From the NCBI RefSeq assembly GCF_003144115.1, contig NW_020312012.1, forward strand, positions 1-64,000: a DNA stretch of 64,000 nucleotides. The letters run 5' to 3'. This DNA is from Tilletiopsis washingtonensis. Lineage: Eukaryota > Basidiomycota > Exobasidiomycetes > Entylomatales. Positions within the stretch are counted from its first letter, which is position 1, and every line of letters begins with the position of its first letter. Both the position numbers and the translations under genes were made by a program. A model generated the notes under the pieces. The model ran no database searches, was not told where the DNA came from, and saw only the letters and a program-made list of their open reading frames with translations. Positions 43,103 through 54,017 of this stretch are shown piece after piece.

Positions 43103-46100
43103 ATGTTCTCGCCGCCCGCGCCGCACGCGCCGAGCGAGGCGCACATGAGCGTCGTGGCGCGCCACCCCAAGGTCAGCGTGCGCGTCGTGCTGCAGAGCGC
43201 CGTCTTTGAGGCCGGCGCGCCCGTCGCCGGGCAGCTGGAGCTCAGCTGTGCGACGGGCACGCGCCTGCGCCTCGGCGAGATTGCCGTCGAGCTCGAGGGC
43301 CGCGAGGGTGAGTGCAAGCGAGGAGCGCACGCAGAGACGGGCGAGGATAGCTGAGCGTGGGAAGCGAGGCAGCTGAGATGGCGACGACGAACGGAGCACT
43401 GCGCTGGCTATGAGGTCGACGATGAACGGAGCACTGCGCTGGCTGAGAGGGCGACGATGGACAGAGCACTGCGCTGGCTGAGGGTGACGATGAACGGAGC
43501 ACTGCGCTGGCTNNNNNNNNNNNNNNNNNNNNNNNNNNNNNNNNNNNNNNNNNNNNNNNNNNNNNNNNNNNNNNNNNNNNNNNNNNNNNNNNNNNNNNNN
43601 NNNNNNNNNNNNNNNNNNNNNNNNNNNNNNNNNNNNNNNNNNNNNNNNNNNNNNNNNNNNNNNNNNNNNNNNNNNNNNNNNNNNNNNNNNNNNNNNNNNN
43701 NNNNNNNNNNNNNNNNNNNNNNNNNNNNNNNNNNNNNNNNNNNNNNNNNNNNNNNNNNNNNNNNNNNNNNNNNNNNNNNNNNNNNNNNNNNNNNNNNNNN
43801 NNNNNNNNNNNNGAGCACTGCGCTGGCTGAGGGTGACGATGAACCGAGCACTGCGCTGGCTGAGATGGCGACGATGAACCGAGCACTGCGCTGGCTGAGA
43901 GGGCGATGATGCACTGAGCACTGCGCATCTGCTGCATCGTCCGCTCGGCGACAGCGCCTCTGCTGCGTCGGGCGCACAGTGCCTCGTGCTGGCGCACCTC
44001 GCTTGGCACTCCTCCTGACACTGTTGCGCTCCGCAGAGCTCTCGTCGCGCGAGCACAGCGCCACGCAGGCCTTTCTCTACAGCCGCGTGCTCTTCCAGGG
44101 CGCGCACCTGCCGCCGTCGAACGCCGTGCTGCCGGCGGCACCCATCGCCGGCGGCTACTGGACGGCGCGCAAGGGGCGCACGTCGTTTCCCTTCTCCTTC
44201 CGCCTGCCCGCCTCGGCGCCGTCGTCGGCGACGTTTGCCGGCAACGCGGCGCTGCGCTACAGCGTCAAGGCGAGCGTGCAGACATGGTGGAACGACGCCA
44301 AGCACATCGTCTGCGCGCGCACCGACGCCGACGTCGTCGAGCGCTGGGAGGACGAGCACGACGAGGCGTACCGCCAGCCCATCGAGGCCGTCGCCGACAC
44401 GCGCCTCTTCATGGGCGGCACGGGCGCCGTGTGGTGAGTCTGCTGCAGCGTAGCGCATCACCCTCACCTGACACTGTCTGCAGGCTCGAGGCCGGCATCA
44501 CCGAGCAGCTCTTCGTCGCCGGCTCCAACATCCTGCTCCGCTGCGGCGTCAAGAACAACACCAAGCGGCACCTTTCCGGCCTCAAGGTGTACATCGCGCG
44601 GCGCCTCATCGTCTCCGGCCCGCCCGGCGCGCCTGCACGCATGGACGCGCCGGCGCCGCACATCACCGAGATCCTGCATGAGCAGTCCTTCAACGGCGCC
44701 GGCTACCAGTTCGGGCCGGGCGAGGAGCTCGTGACAAACGTGCTCGTCGACCTGCCGCGCGAGCTGCGCAGCGTGCGCAAGACGCGCCTCTTCGAGGTGC
44801 AGCCCATCGCCATCGTCGAGGCGCAGCTCGGCAGCTTCGCCAAGCCGCTGCAGGTCGAGATTCCCTTCTTCGTCGCGCATGCCGCCAGCCTGCGCCGCGC
44901 GCCCGAGCCGACGCTGGATGCGCTGCACCCGCACCCGCACGGGCACGCGCCGCCGCCACGCTCGCACTCGTCGGCCGGACACCACGGCGCCCACCATGGC
45001 GCTCACGCGGCGCTGCCACACCGCGCACGCCCGCACCACCAGCACGCCGCTGCCCCGCCCTCGCCCTCGCTCGCGGCGCTCGAAGCGTACGGCGCCGAGC
45101 GAGGCTGGTCTCCGGCACCCTGGGGTGGCGCTCCGCCATCGCGGCCGGCGTCGGCAGGCGGCTTTGTGCAGCTCCCGGCCTCGCCGCTGCCCTTTGCCGT
45201 CGATCCCAGCGCTCATCAGCTGCAGTGGGACCCGCAGGCACATGGCTGGGGCGCAAGTGCCTTCGTTGTGCCGCAGATGCCGCGCTCTGCCAGTGCAGCA
45301 CCGAATCTGGCACAGCAGCAGCAGTTCTTCGCCGTGCCACCGACGGCTGCCTTTGCGCCGCCGCAGCGCAGCGTCAGTGCTGCGCCGACTCTGGCGCCGC
45401 AGCACCTGCGCACCGGCACGGCTGGCAGCACGCACCTCATGCAGCAGCAGGTGCAGTCGCGCAACGTCAGCGCGCCGGGCAATCTCGGCTCGCATGGCGC
45501 GTCGGAGCCAGCGCAGCTGCTTCTGCATACGCCGCAGGCCGCCAAGCCCTCGCCACTTGTGCCCTCGTCGCCGCTTGCGCCCGAGGCGCCCGTCGAGGAA
45601 CTGGCTGGCCTCGCCACCATCGAGGAGGACAGCGAGTCTGCGGCCGGCACGGTGCGCTCGCTGCGTGCGCTCGGCGCCGCCGGCAGCGTGAGCCGGCGCG
45701 ACGTGGCCAAGTTCGAGGAGATGGCCGACGAGCACGAGGCGCGCGAGGAGATGCGCAGCATGGGCATGGTGCCCGAGGAGGAGCCTTGCTCGCCGAGACC
45801 GGCACAGGTCGCCTCGATCAGTCACGAGGCAATCGTCGCCAAGACGCTGCCCGGGCCGCCCGTGCCCAGTAGCAAAGAGAGCCGCTCGACGGCACGGCCG
45901 CGCGCCAGCGACCTCTTCGCCAAGCCCGCACCTGCGGCGAGTGCCCCGCAGCCCGGGCCAGACTTGCCGACGACGCTGCGCAACGCAGCACCTCCAAGCG
46001 AGAGCAAAGCTGCGACATCTGCTGCCTCTCCTGCGCGCGCCGGCCTCGCAGCCCTCGAGACGCGTCTGCGCTCTCCGGCGCCCGATGCGCCGCAGATGCC

Positions 46101-47799
46101 CGTGAGCCCGCGCCTGGCGCCGTCGCCGCGAGCAGCATCAGAGCGACGCAGCAGCGGCGCCTTGCGTGCCGCAGCAGCGACTGCCGCAGCTGCGGAGCGC
46201 GAGCGCACGGCGCGCGAGGCAGAAGATGCGAAGCGGCGAGAGGCTGAGGCTGCCAAGAGCCAGAGGGAAGCGGCGGCGCGAAAGGCGCAAGAAGAGCAGG
46301 CCCGCAAGAGCAAAGCCGAAGCGGCAAGACTCAGCCGGCATTTGCAGGAGCAGGAAGAGAAGGCGGCCGCGACAGAAAAGCAGCGCGAGGAGCAGCGCTC
46401 GGCTCTCGAGACGGCCGCGAAGCAGCAGGCTCCCGAGGACTCGGCCAAGGCTCTGCCCGCCGCGCGCTCGGGCTCCAACGTCAGTCTCGAACGCAGCGCC
46501 TCAAACGCCAAGGAAGCGAATGGCGAGCGCAAGGCAATCAACCCTGGCGAGGTGCGCAGCCTGCACCGCCAGGCCGTCTCGCGCGTCGACGGCTGGCTCT
46601 CGGGCACGCCCACGGCCTCGACGCGCAGTGGCGACGATGCGGCAGCCAAGCCCGCGCCCTCGGAGCTGCTGCACCACACGCTCGAGAAGCCGAAGACGCC
46701 GCCACAATCGTACCTCTTCGATTCGACGCCCAGCGCCATGCCTGCGTCGCGCGATGCTGCGCGCGAAGGCCTGCCTGCGACCAGTAAAGTCGCCGCGGGT
46801 GGAATGTCGTCTGCGCTCTCTGCGGACCTGCGCGCTCTCGTCGACGGCGCAGAGGTGCGCGCGGCGCCCAAGCCAGGCACAGCCATCCTGGCGCACGCTG
46901 CCAGCCGCCGCTTCTCGAGCGGCCCTCCGAAGTGCGACGAGACGCCGGCTCCTACGGCTACGTCGCCAGCTTCGCGCCGCGTCTCGATGCCCGTGCCTCC
47001 GCCCGCTGCTGCGCCGGCAAGCGAGAGCGCCAGCGTCGTGCAGATCAGCGTGCCGCTGAGTGTGCGCAAGGAGCTGCTCGCCGCCGATGCCGCACATGCC
47101 GCCGGCGAGGGCGCCGTCGAGAAGCGCGAGGCGCCGCCAGTGCGCGGCGGCCGCGTCTCGAGCGTGGCGAGCATGTGGGCGTCGATTGCCGAGGGCAGCG
47201 ACGGCGCACTGCTGCCCATGCCGCCGACGCTCTCGGCCAAGCCCAAGGCGCGCACGCCGCGTGCCGGTGCGCCGGCCCTCGACTTCAGCAGCAAGACCGC
47301 AGCCGCATCTGCAAAGGGCTCTGCGCCGGCTGCAGCCGCTCAGCCGCCGACGGCCATCGCCGCGCCCAAGGCGCTGCGCCCGACGCCCGCGCTCAAGGCC
47401 ACCTCGGCGCCGCACTTCCTCAACACGACGATGCCGCGCCCCGTCTTTGCCAGCTCAGCGGCGGGGGCCGCTGCGTCGCCGACGTCGCCGCTCTCGCCCG
47501 TGCCTGCCGCTGCCAATGCTGCCCTCGCATCTCCCGCCGCGGCGGCACGGCGCATCGCCAGCGCGCCCGCCGTGCACCCGCAGTCGGCGGCGGCGCTCCG
47601 CCCGTCGCGCCGCGAGATCTCGGACCGCGTGGCGCGCGAGGCCAAGGTGGTGCAGGCGCAGAGCGAGGTGCAGGCGGCCGTGCAGCAGCTGCCGCTCGGC
47701 CTGCCTACCGCCGAGGGCAACGCCATGGACGCACGCGGCACGACGCGCGCCATCGGCAAGACGAAGATGAACTCGCTGAGGAGTCTGTGGGAGCAGTGA
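43103..47799 (+). CDS. Alpha-arrestin-like protein with a long disordered tail
   Basis: Three exons, 43103-43307, 44037-44433 and 44484-47799, give 1305 residues if nothing coding lies in the assembly gap inside intron 1. The arrestin N-domain has VRVVLQSAVFEAGAPVAGQL and IAVELEGREEL, then LPSSNA-type loops and FPFSFRLPASAPSSATFAG. The C-domain follows (ITEQLFVAGSNILLRCGVKN, LKVYIARRLIV, LVTNVLVDLPRELRSVRKT). The other 900 residues are Ser/Pro/Ala-rich, with a His patch and a charged coiled coil (EREAEAAKSQREAAARK-like, near 46200-46420). It ends in a compact block with TRAIGKTKMNSLRSLW. Alpha-arrestins adapt Rsp5-type ubiquitin ligases to membrane transporters; I saw no PPxY motif here, so that role is unproven. 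Confidence 0.85.
43375..43926. repeat. Minisatellite in arrestin intron 1, broken by an assembly gap
   Basis: Units of 33-35 bp built on GAGCACTGCGCTGGCT plus GAGRKGGCGACGATGAAC-like sequence. Four copies lie left of the gap and three right of it. Copies differ by a few substitutions and a 2-bp indel. True length is unknown because of the gap. Confidence 0.95.
43513..43812. other. Assembly gap of 300 N
   Basis: Exactly 300 N characters, a round number that suggests an estimated or placeholder size, placed inside a tandem repeat that short reads could not cross. Confidence 0.99.
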
Positions 47800-47938
47800 G
47801 CGTCCTGCCGCCTCTCACCGGGCTCGCCCGTCCCCCTTCCTGTCCCATCCTGCTTTGTCTCATACTCTGCCTCCTTCTTCGGACCCCACCACCTAATATC
47901 CCCCGCGCATTCCATGCTTTTGATGACTTGCATTGCGC

Positions 47939-48760
47939 CTAGCCAAAGTTGACCGAGGCGTTGCTGAGGTCCATCTCGGGGTGCTGCTGCTTGAACTTCT
48001 CCAGCGCCTGGATAAGGAGTGAGCTTCTGGCCAGGCCGGGCGCATGCCGCCGCCGCTCACCTCGTTCTGCTTCATCTGGTCGGACGTGGGCTTGCCCATG
48101 GCCTTCTGGCGGTTGTCGAACTGCGCAGACAGAGAGTCAGGACAGGTGCGGCACTGCGTCGCGCGTGCGGACTCACCATCATCTTCTCCACCATCGCCCT
48201 GGGAGGAGAGCGGCGTCAGCAGAGCGACACGCGCCGCACACACGCCACGCACCGCGTCTCGCCGTCGAGGTCGCTGAGCTTCGAGTTCTCGGGCACGAGC
48301 TTGGTCGTGTCGATCTTGGGCGCCGAGGTGACGACGTGCGGCCACCACTGGTCCTGCGCCGACTTTTCGAGGTGCACCTCGACGAGCTTGTTGTCCTCTG
48401 CGGCGGAGCTACGTTAGCCGCGCGCTGCAGGTGTGCCTGCGCCTGCGGCGACGCACCGACGGACCACGTGCTCTCGTCCTCGCGGATCTCCTTGAACAGC
48501 TCGCCCTCGATGAGCGGCGGCGCGCCCCTCAGCCCGATGCTGATCTTGCGCCGCTGCAGGCGCACGGCGAGGTCGCGCGCCCGCGTGCCGGCGGGCACGG
48601 GCAGCGAGAGGGCGACGTGGTCCAGCGCCTGCGTCCAGGCGTACGGCAGCGCGCCCTGCTCGGCGGCCTGCTGCGCCGCGGCGGCGGCGTCGTGGGTGCT
48701 GCGCTCGGCGGGCGAGAGCGCATCGTACTCGGCGGGCGTGAGCTTGGGTGCGGAAGCCAT
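47939..48760 (-). CDS. nudC: Nuclear movement protein NudC
   Basis: Five exons (48760-48457, 48397-48253, 48198-48177, 48120-48061, 48007-47939) give 199 residues, normal for a fungal NudC. The core CS (p23-like) domain runs from [20 protein letters not shown] through [19 protein letters not shown] to [16 protein letters not shown]. The diagnostic tail follows ([48 protein letters not shown]). NudC works with the dynein regulator LIS1 and Hsp90 in nuclear positioning. Exon 3 is a 22-nt micro-exon coding AMVEKMM. The gene converges on the arrestin gene and is divergent from NBS1. Confidence 0.97.
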
Positions 48761-49016
48761 GGTGTGCGGTGTGGTGGTGAGAGGTGCAGAGGTGAAGTGC
48801 GGCAGGCAGAGCAGAGCGAGGCACGGCGGCATCTTCCGTTCCCACGCTGTCCGACCTCCACGCGGCGGCGCACGACGCGACACCGCGTAAAGTGTTGCTT
48901 GCCGCGCCGGCGAGGGCCGCTTGCCTCCCCACCACGAGCACCGCAAGCCTCTGCAGCAGCAGCGCAGCCCACCCACCCAGCTCGCCCGCCGCTCCGGCCG
49001 GCGCACCGCCGCCGCC

Positions 49017-52000
49017 ATGGTCTGGCTGCTCGAGTGCGACTTTGCCAACACCGAGGGTGAGCGGCGCCGCGCCCAGTCGCGCTGCCGTGCTGAGCCTCTT
49101 GCCCGCAGCACCGCCAACGCGCCGCCTGCTGCGCCCCAGCAAGTCGTACGCCTTCGGACGCAAGCCGCCGGCCGACATCATCATCGCCAGCAAGCAGGTC
49201 TCGCAGGATGCCGGGCGCATCAGCGTCGCCGCCTTCAGCGCCGATTGCGTCGCCGACGCCGCCGCACGCCCGGCCGTGACGCTGCACGCGGGGCGCAAGG
49301 GCATGCGCGTCATCCTGCCCGCCGACGAGCCGGCGTACCGCGCCAACCTCGCCGGCTTCGTCGGCGCCGTCGTCGAGCCGGACACGGAGCGCCGCGTCGA
49401 CGACCAGTCGCTCGTCGTCGTCGCCAAGAGCGTGCCGACGCCGCGGTGAGCTGCGCCAGTGCTCGCAGCCACGCCCAAGACTGACCTCGTTGCGCAGCCT
49501 GGTGTGGCAGAACTTCACCTTCTGCGTGCACCGCGAGACGGCAAAGGAGATGGAGCCGCGCGTTGCCGCTGCCGCAGTCATGGGTGCGTGGTTGCAGCTA
49601 CGCCTAGCCATTCACCCGCTGACATCGCGCAGGCGCTCACATCGTCGTCAGCAAGACGTTTGCCGCGGCCGACTACTACGTGACGAACAAGGCGAGCCTC
49701 ACGACGCGCCTCATGCTGGCGCTCACGAATGGCGTGCCCATCGTCTCGATGGCGTACCTCGACGAGGTGCTGCGCCTCGGGGCCCTCGCCGATGGCGCCG
49801 AGAGCTCGCTCGAGACGAGCTTCGATATGCCCGACCCCGACATGTACAAGCCCGAGCCGCTGAACATCGAGCAGGCCGCAGAGGGCGAGTTTGACACCCA
49901 CGCCTTTCTCGATATGCTCAGCGTCGACGTGCGCCGCCGCACTCTTCTCGTCGGCACCACAGCGCTCTTTATCCGCACTGGCACGGTGCGTTGCCTTCCG
50001 GCGCAGCCTGGTGCGGTTCTGCTGACAAGCTTGCACTCGCAGGAAGAGGCGAGCGCACAGATGATGCTGGCTGAGCTAGCTGGTGCGAAGAACGAGTCGA
50101 TTGAGTCGAGCAGCAGCTACCTCGAGAGCGACAGCAACCTGCGCCGCATCCTGCAGCAGCACAAGACGAAGGCTGCGGCTCGCCTGGCTGCGCTGCCTGA
50201 TGCTGCTGAGGTTTCCAAGCGCGCACCTGAGGGCGGCCTCGTCATTCTCGTCGAGGCTGCCATCCGCTGCGGAGAGGAAGAGTGGTACAGGCGCCTGGCG
50301 CGCATCGCCTCGGAGTGAGTAGCCTGTCGGGATGTGAACGTGCTTGCGCTGAGCATCTTCACAGGCTCGGCATCAGCATGCCCGACCCTGGCGCCACGAA
50401 TATCTCGCAGGCGATTCTCCATGTCGACGTCCGCACGTTCCTCGGCTCAGCGCCATCGTCCGAGAGCGCGCCGAGCCTGCGGGACCAGCCAACGCAAGAC
50501 TACACAACGCAGCCGCCTGCCGAGTCTCTGCGCTCGGGCGGCTCGCAGACGACCCAGGAGCCTGTGACGCAGGCCCCTGAGTCGATGGCTCCTCCCACGC
50601 CGCCGCTGCCCGCGCCAAGTGCAGGCGCCGCTGATGCGCCGATGTCTGCGCCCGCGGCTCCAGTGAAGAGGGTGAGTAGCGAAGAAGTCTGTTGCACGGC
50701 ACGCGGCTGAACGCTCCCCATCTGTCTGCAGCAGCTGAAGCGTCGCGCCGACACTGGGAGCGTGGCCAATCCGCTGGATGCGCTCTTTGCGATGGATGAC
50801 GACCCGTCGTCACGACCAGCGCCAGTGCAGTCACTGCTGTCGTCGGAGCAGAGCGCGCCTCGCTCTGCTCCACGCCTCAAGCGCCGCGCCGGTGCTCGAC
50901 CCTCAGACGCGTGGAACGCCGCCTTTGGCGGAGGGCCCAGCGCAGAGGACATGCTCGCAGAGAGCAGTGGAAGCGGTGCGGCAAACGCCGGCTTCTCGGC
51001 GTCGGCATCGCTGGGCGCCTCGCTCGACTCCACGGGGCAGCTCAAGAGCAAGCGCTTCCGTGCGCAGCTCGATCAAGAAGACGCACGCGCGCGGGCGGAG
51101 GCCTCAGGTGTCCCCTACGTTGAGCCTGCGCCTCCGCCAACAGCCACGCAAGGGGCGGACGCAGGTCGTGCGGACGTAGCGATGGATGACGCACCGGCGC
51201 CGTTCGAGAAGGAGAAGCGCAGCAAGCGGCCTGCGCCTGCAAGTCCGAGCGATGAGTCGCCTCAACGTCCGCGCGCCAAGCGCGTCGAGGGCGAGGCCGA
51301 ACGTGCCCGCGTGGGCACTGGCGCCGACGAGGAGCCTGAGCGCAACGGCGTGCGCCGCGAGCGGCCTGGCCAGGCGGGCATCGCCCCAGGCGAGAAGGCA
51401 CAGCGCGATGAGGGCTTCCTGATGGCGCTCAAGAGCCGCAGCAAGGGCCGTGCCAAGCTCGACCGCTTCGACGAGGAGTTCAACCGCCTGCGCATCGCGC
51501 GTCCGCCGAACGCCGGCGGCTGCCTCGCCGATCCGCTGATCGTCAACCCGGCTGATGTGGACGACCTGGCGTACGAGGCGTTCAAGGCCGCGCCGCCCGA
51601 GCAGCTCGAGGAGCTCTTCCGCATCTCGGCCGCGGGCAACTTCGTCGAGGTCGACTTTGTGCCGCTCGTGCGTCAGCGGCCGGCGGCAGCCGTCGTCGTG
51701 CGTGATGCGAGCGTGCCAAACTTCAAGAAGTTCAAGTCGGTGCGTGGTGCTCGAGCCGCATCCCGCATCTCAGCGTACTCACATCGCGCACAGACGAACC
51801 GCACCAAGCGCACTCCGATCGCGCTGAGCCTGCCAGACGAGAATGACTATGTGTCTGGAAGTGAGTCGGGTGCCGTGTCCTGCTCAGCAGCTGCGCTGAC
51901 CGCCTTGGCAGCGCGTCGCGCCGGGCCCTCCGTGCCGTCTGCGAGCGTTCGACCTTCTCAGATCGACGAGCTCGACCAAGACGACGGCGACGTGCTGGCC

Positions 52001-52504
52001 GGCCTGCACGCGCCGGCGGCGCCCGCCCGCGGCAAGAAGAAGAAGAGCATCTTCGCCAGCGTCTCGGACAGCGAGAGCGACGGCGCCGGCGAGGGCGACG
52101 AGGCGCCGCTGGGCGGCAGGCGCGTCGGTCGCAGAGCGACGGGACGCGACAGCGGCGGCAGGAGCCGCGCTGTAGTGCGTGACGAGGAGGAGAGCGAGCC
52201 GGAGGCGGACGAGCAGCGCAGCCCCGAGCCCGACCTGCGCCTCGACGTCGACTACGCCCCGATGGACCTCAGCGCCGACATGGGCCCGCCGCGCACGGCG
52301 ACGCGCCAGCGCAAGGGCACCGCCGTTCCGAGCAGCAGCCGCCAGCGCACACGCGAGTCGCCGGCCGCGGCGCCCGGCCGCTCGGACTCGCAGGTGGACC
52401 AGCTCATCATCGACGACGACGAGGACGGCGAGGTGTTCAGCGGCTTCAAGCGCAAGAAGGCGCCGAGCGCATCTGCAGGCGGCAGCAAGCGCACTCGCCG
52501 CTGA
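49017..52504 (+). CDS. NBS1: NBS1/nibrin, MRN double-strand-break repair subunit
   Basis: Nine exons (49017-49056, 49109-49445, 49498-49583, 49633-49985, 50043-50314, 50365-50671, 50732-51739, 51794-51860, 51912-52504) give 1020 residues. An FHA domain begins at SKSYAFGRKPPADIIIASKQ. A BRCT-like pair follows (AHIVVSKTFAAADYYVTNKA, NGVPIVSMAYLDEVL, then RTLLVGTTALF). A disordered region includes NPLDALFAMDDD, and the Mre11-binding motif NFKKFKS lies at about 795-801. Nbs1 brings Mre11-Rad50 into the nucleus and recruits Tel1/ATM at breaks and telomeres. In the FHA loop the usual phosphopeptide-binding SxxH reads SQDA (residues 45-48), so the histidine is missing. The acidic, basic-ended tail ends SKRTRR. 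Confidence 0.9.
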
Positions 52505-52590
52505 TGCGACACCGGCCCGGCTGATATCATTCGTTTCAAGTCATGCTGCGCTGGTGTGTCGCAGGTGTAGGAAGAGCGGAGCTGCTCGCG

Positions 52591-53695
52591 TCATAGAGCG
52601 AGCAGGGCCTCCTTGTCGTCGAAGACGGGCAGCGGCGCCTGTCCGCGGATGCGCTTGAGGGCGTAGCGGCAGATCTTGAAGCCCGAGAGGCCCTGCGCCA
52701 TCCACGCACGCTCGACGCGGTACAGGCCGCTGTAGACATAGCCCTCGACGGGCGCCCACTTCGTCGAGTTCTTGTAGCCCCGCACGACGCGCACGGGCTT
52801 CTTGGTCTCGGCGGAGCGCTTGAGCGCCGCGTTGGGCACGTCGTTGAACGTCTGGTCCTGCGGAGCGTGAGCAAGCCAGTGGGAGGCGGAGGGTAGGCAA
52901 CTCACATACGTCTGCGGCGCAGTGCGCAGGTTCTTGGGCTGGGCAGACGTGCCGCGCAGCAGACAGCCGCCGCTGCCCGTGTACGTGAAGCTCTCGCCCA
53001 GATCCGCGTCGTCGGCGTACGAGCCTGCCTGCCCGCCGCTGAGCACAATGCTGAAGCAGCCGGCCTCGGCACTGCCTGCGATGCCTGCCACAGGCGGCGC
53101 ATGCACGGCGTCGGTGGAGCAGTCCTGCAGCACAGATCAGCCAGCGCAAGAGAGGCAGCAGCGCCGCACGCACCATGCGCGACGTCCAGATCTTGCCCAC
53201 GGGGATGCCGGGGATGGCGCCGAACGTCTTTGGGTCGTGGATGCGCTGCCCGAGGCGCTGTGCCTTGCGCTGACGGCCGTCAAGCGTCTCGTCCTCGATG
53301 GAATCGTCGTCGTCAAGCTCGTCGCCCGCCTCGGCCTTGACGCGCCGGCGCTTGGGCGTCAGAGCGGCGCTGGCAAGCTCGTCCCGGTTTGGCGTGCGGC
53401 GCTCACGCAGCGAGCGACGCAGGCCGGAGCTGCCTGCTGCTGCTGCAACTGCCGGACTGTCTGATGCAGCTCTCGCTGAGGCGCGCCGCGCTCGTGCAGA
53501 CGGCGTGCGCGGTGAAGGAGCCTCTGCCTGCGACAGCTTGCGCTTGCGCGGTGAAGCCGACGCCGACGGCGTGCGTCTTGTCTGCGGCTCGCGCTTGACG
53601 GGCGACACGGAGAGGCCGAGCGACTCGAGCAGCGCCATGTTCGCGGCAATGTTGGCCAGCCGGCGCGCCTCAAAGTCGCCCTCCTCGTCGGCCAT
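52591..53695 (-). CDS. SRA/YDG-domain protein (putative methyl-CpG reader)
   Basis: Three exons, 53695-53174, 53124-52906 and 52857-52591, give 335 residues. An N-terminal helix (FEARRLANIAANMALLESLG) and a basic Ser/Arg-rich linker with KRRRVK lead into the SRA domain: FGAIPGIPVGKIWTSRM, GCFSIVLSGGQAGSYADDAD, LGESFTYTGSGG, NVPNAALKRSAETKKPVRVV-like, VEGYVYSGLYRVERAW, ending KICRYALKRIRGQAPLP. SRA domains bind hemimethylated DNA by flipping the methyl-cytosine, as in UHRF1. No PHD, Tudor or RING domain accompanies it. It converges on NBS1, 86 bases between the stops. Confidence 0.92.
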
Positions 53696-54017
53696 GGCGG
53701 CGGCGGCGTGCGTGCGTTGCGGTGGTGGTGGTCAGGAGCATGCCTGCGCGTAGACTCTCCCGCAGCTGCATGCGCGCGCCGCGGCGTGCGCGCGTGCCAT
53801 GTCGCTCTGCCCCCTGTGCAGCCGCCGCTGCGGGCTGAAGGGTGGCCGATGCGCGCACATCCCTCAAGTGCTCTGCAATCTCACTCATCATGCCCCGAGT
53901 CAGGTCCTGCTGATGCAGCTGTATCTTAGATTGCGAGCTTTTGGGTGTTTCTATGGCAAAGCGATGGCAGAGCCGGCCGGTGACGTGAGGAGACGGGGAC
54001 AAGGTGGGGCAGGGGAA
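53696..54017. other. Intergenic, promoter of the SRA gene
   Basis: This short region lies upstream of the SRA gene and downstream of the transporter. Nothing specific was recognised. Confidence 0.5.

Noticed and set aside
42860-44467. Long minus-strand frames spanning the N gap
   Set aside because: They translate the tandem repeat and unknown bases antisense to the arrestin gene, so they are artefacts.
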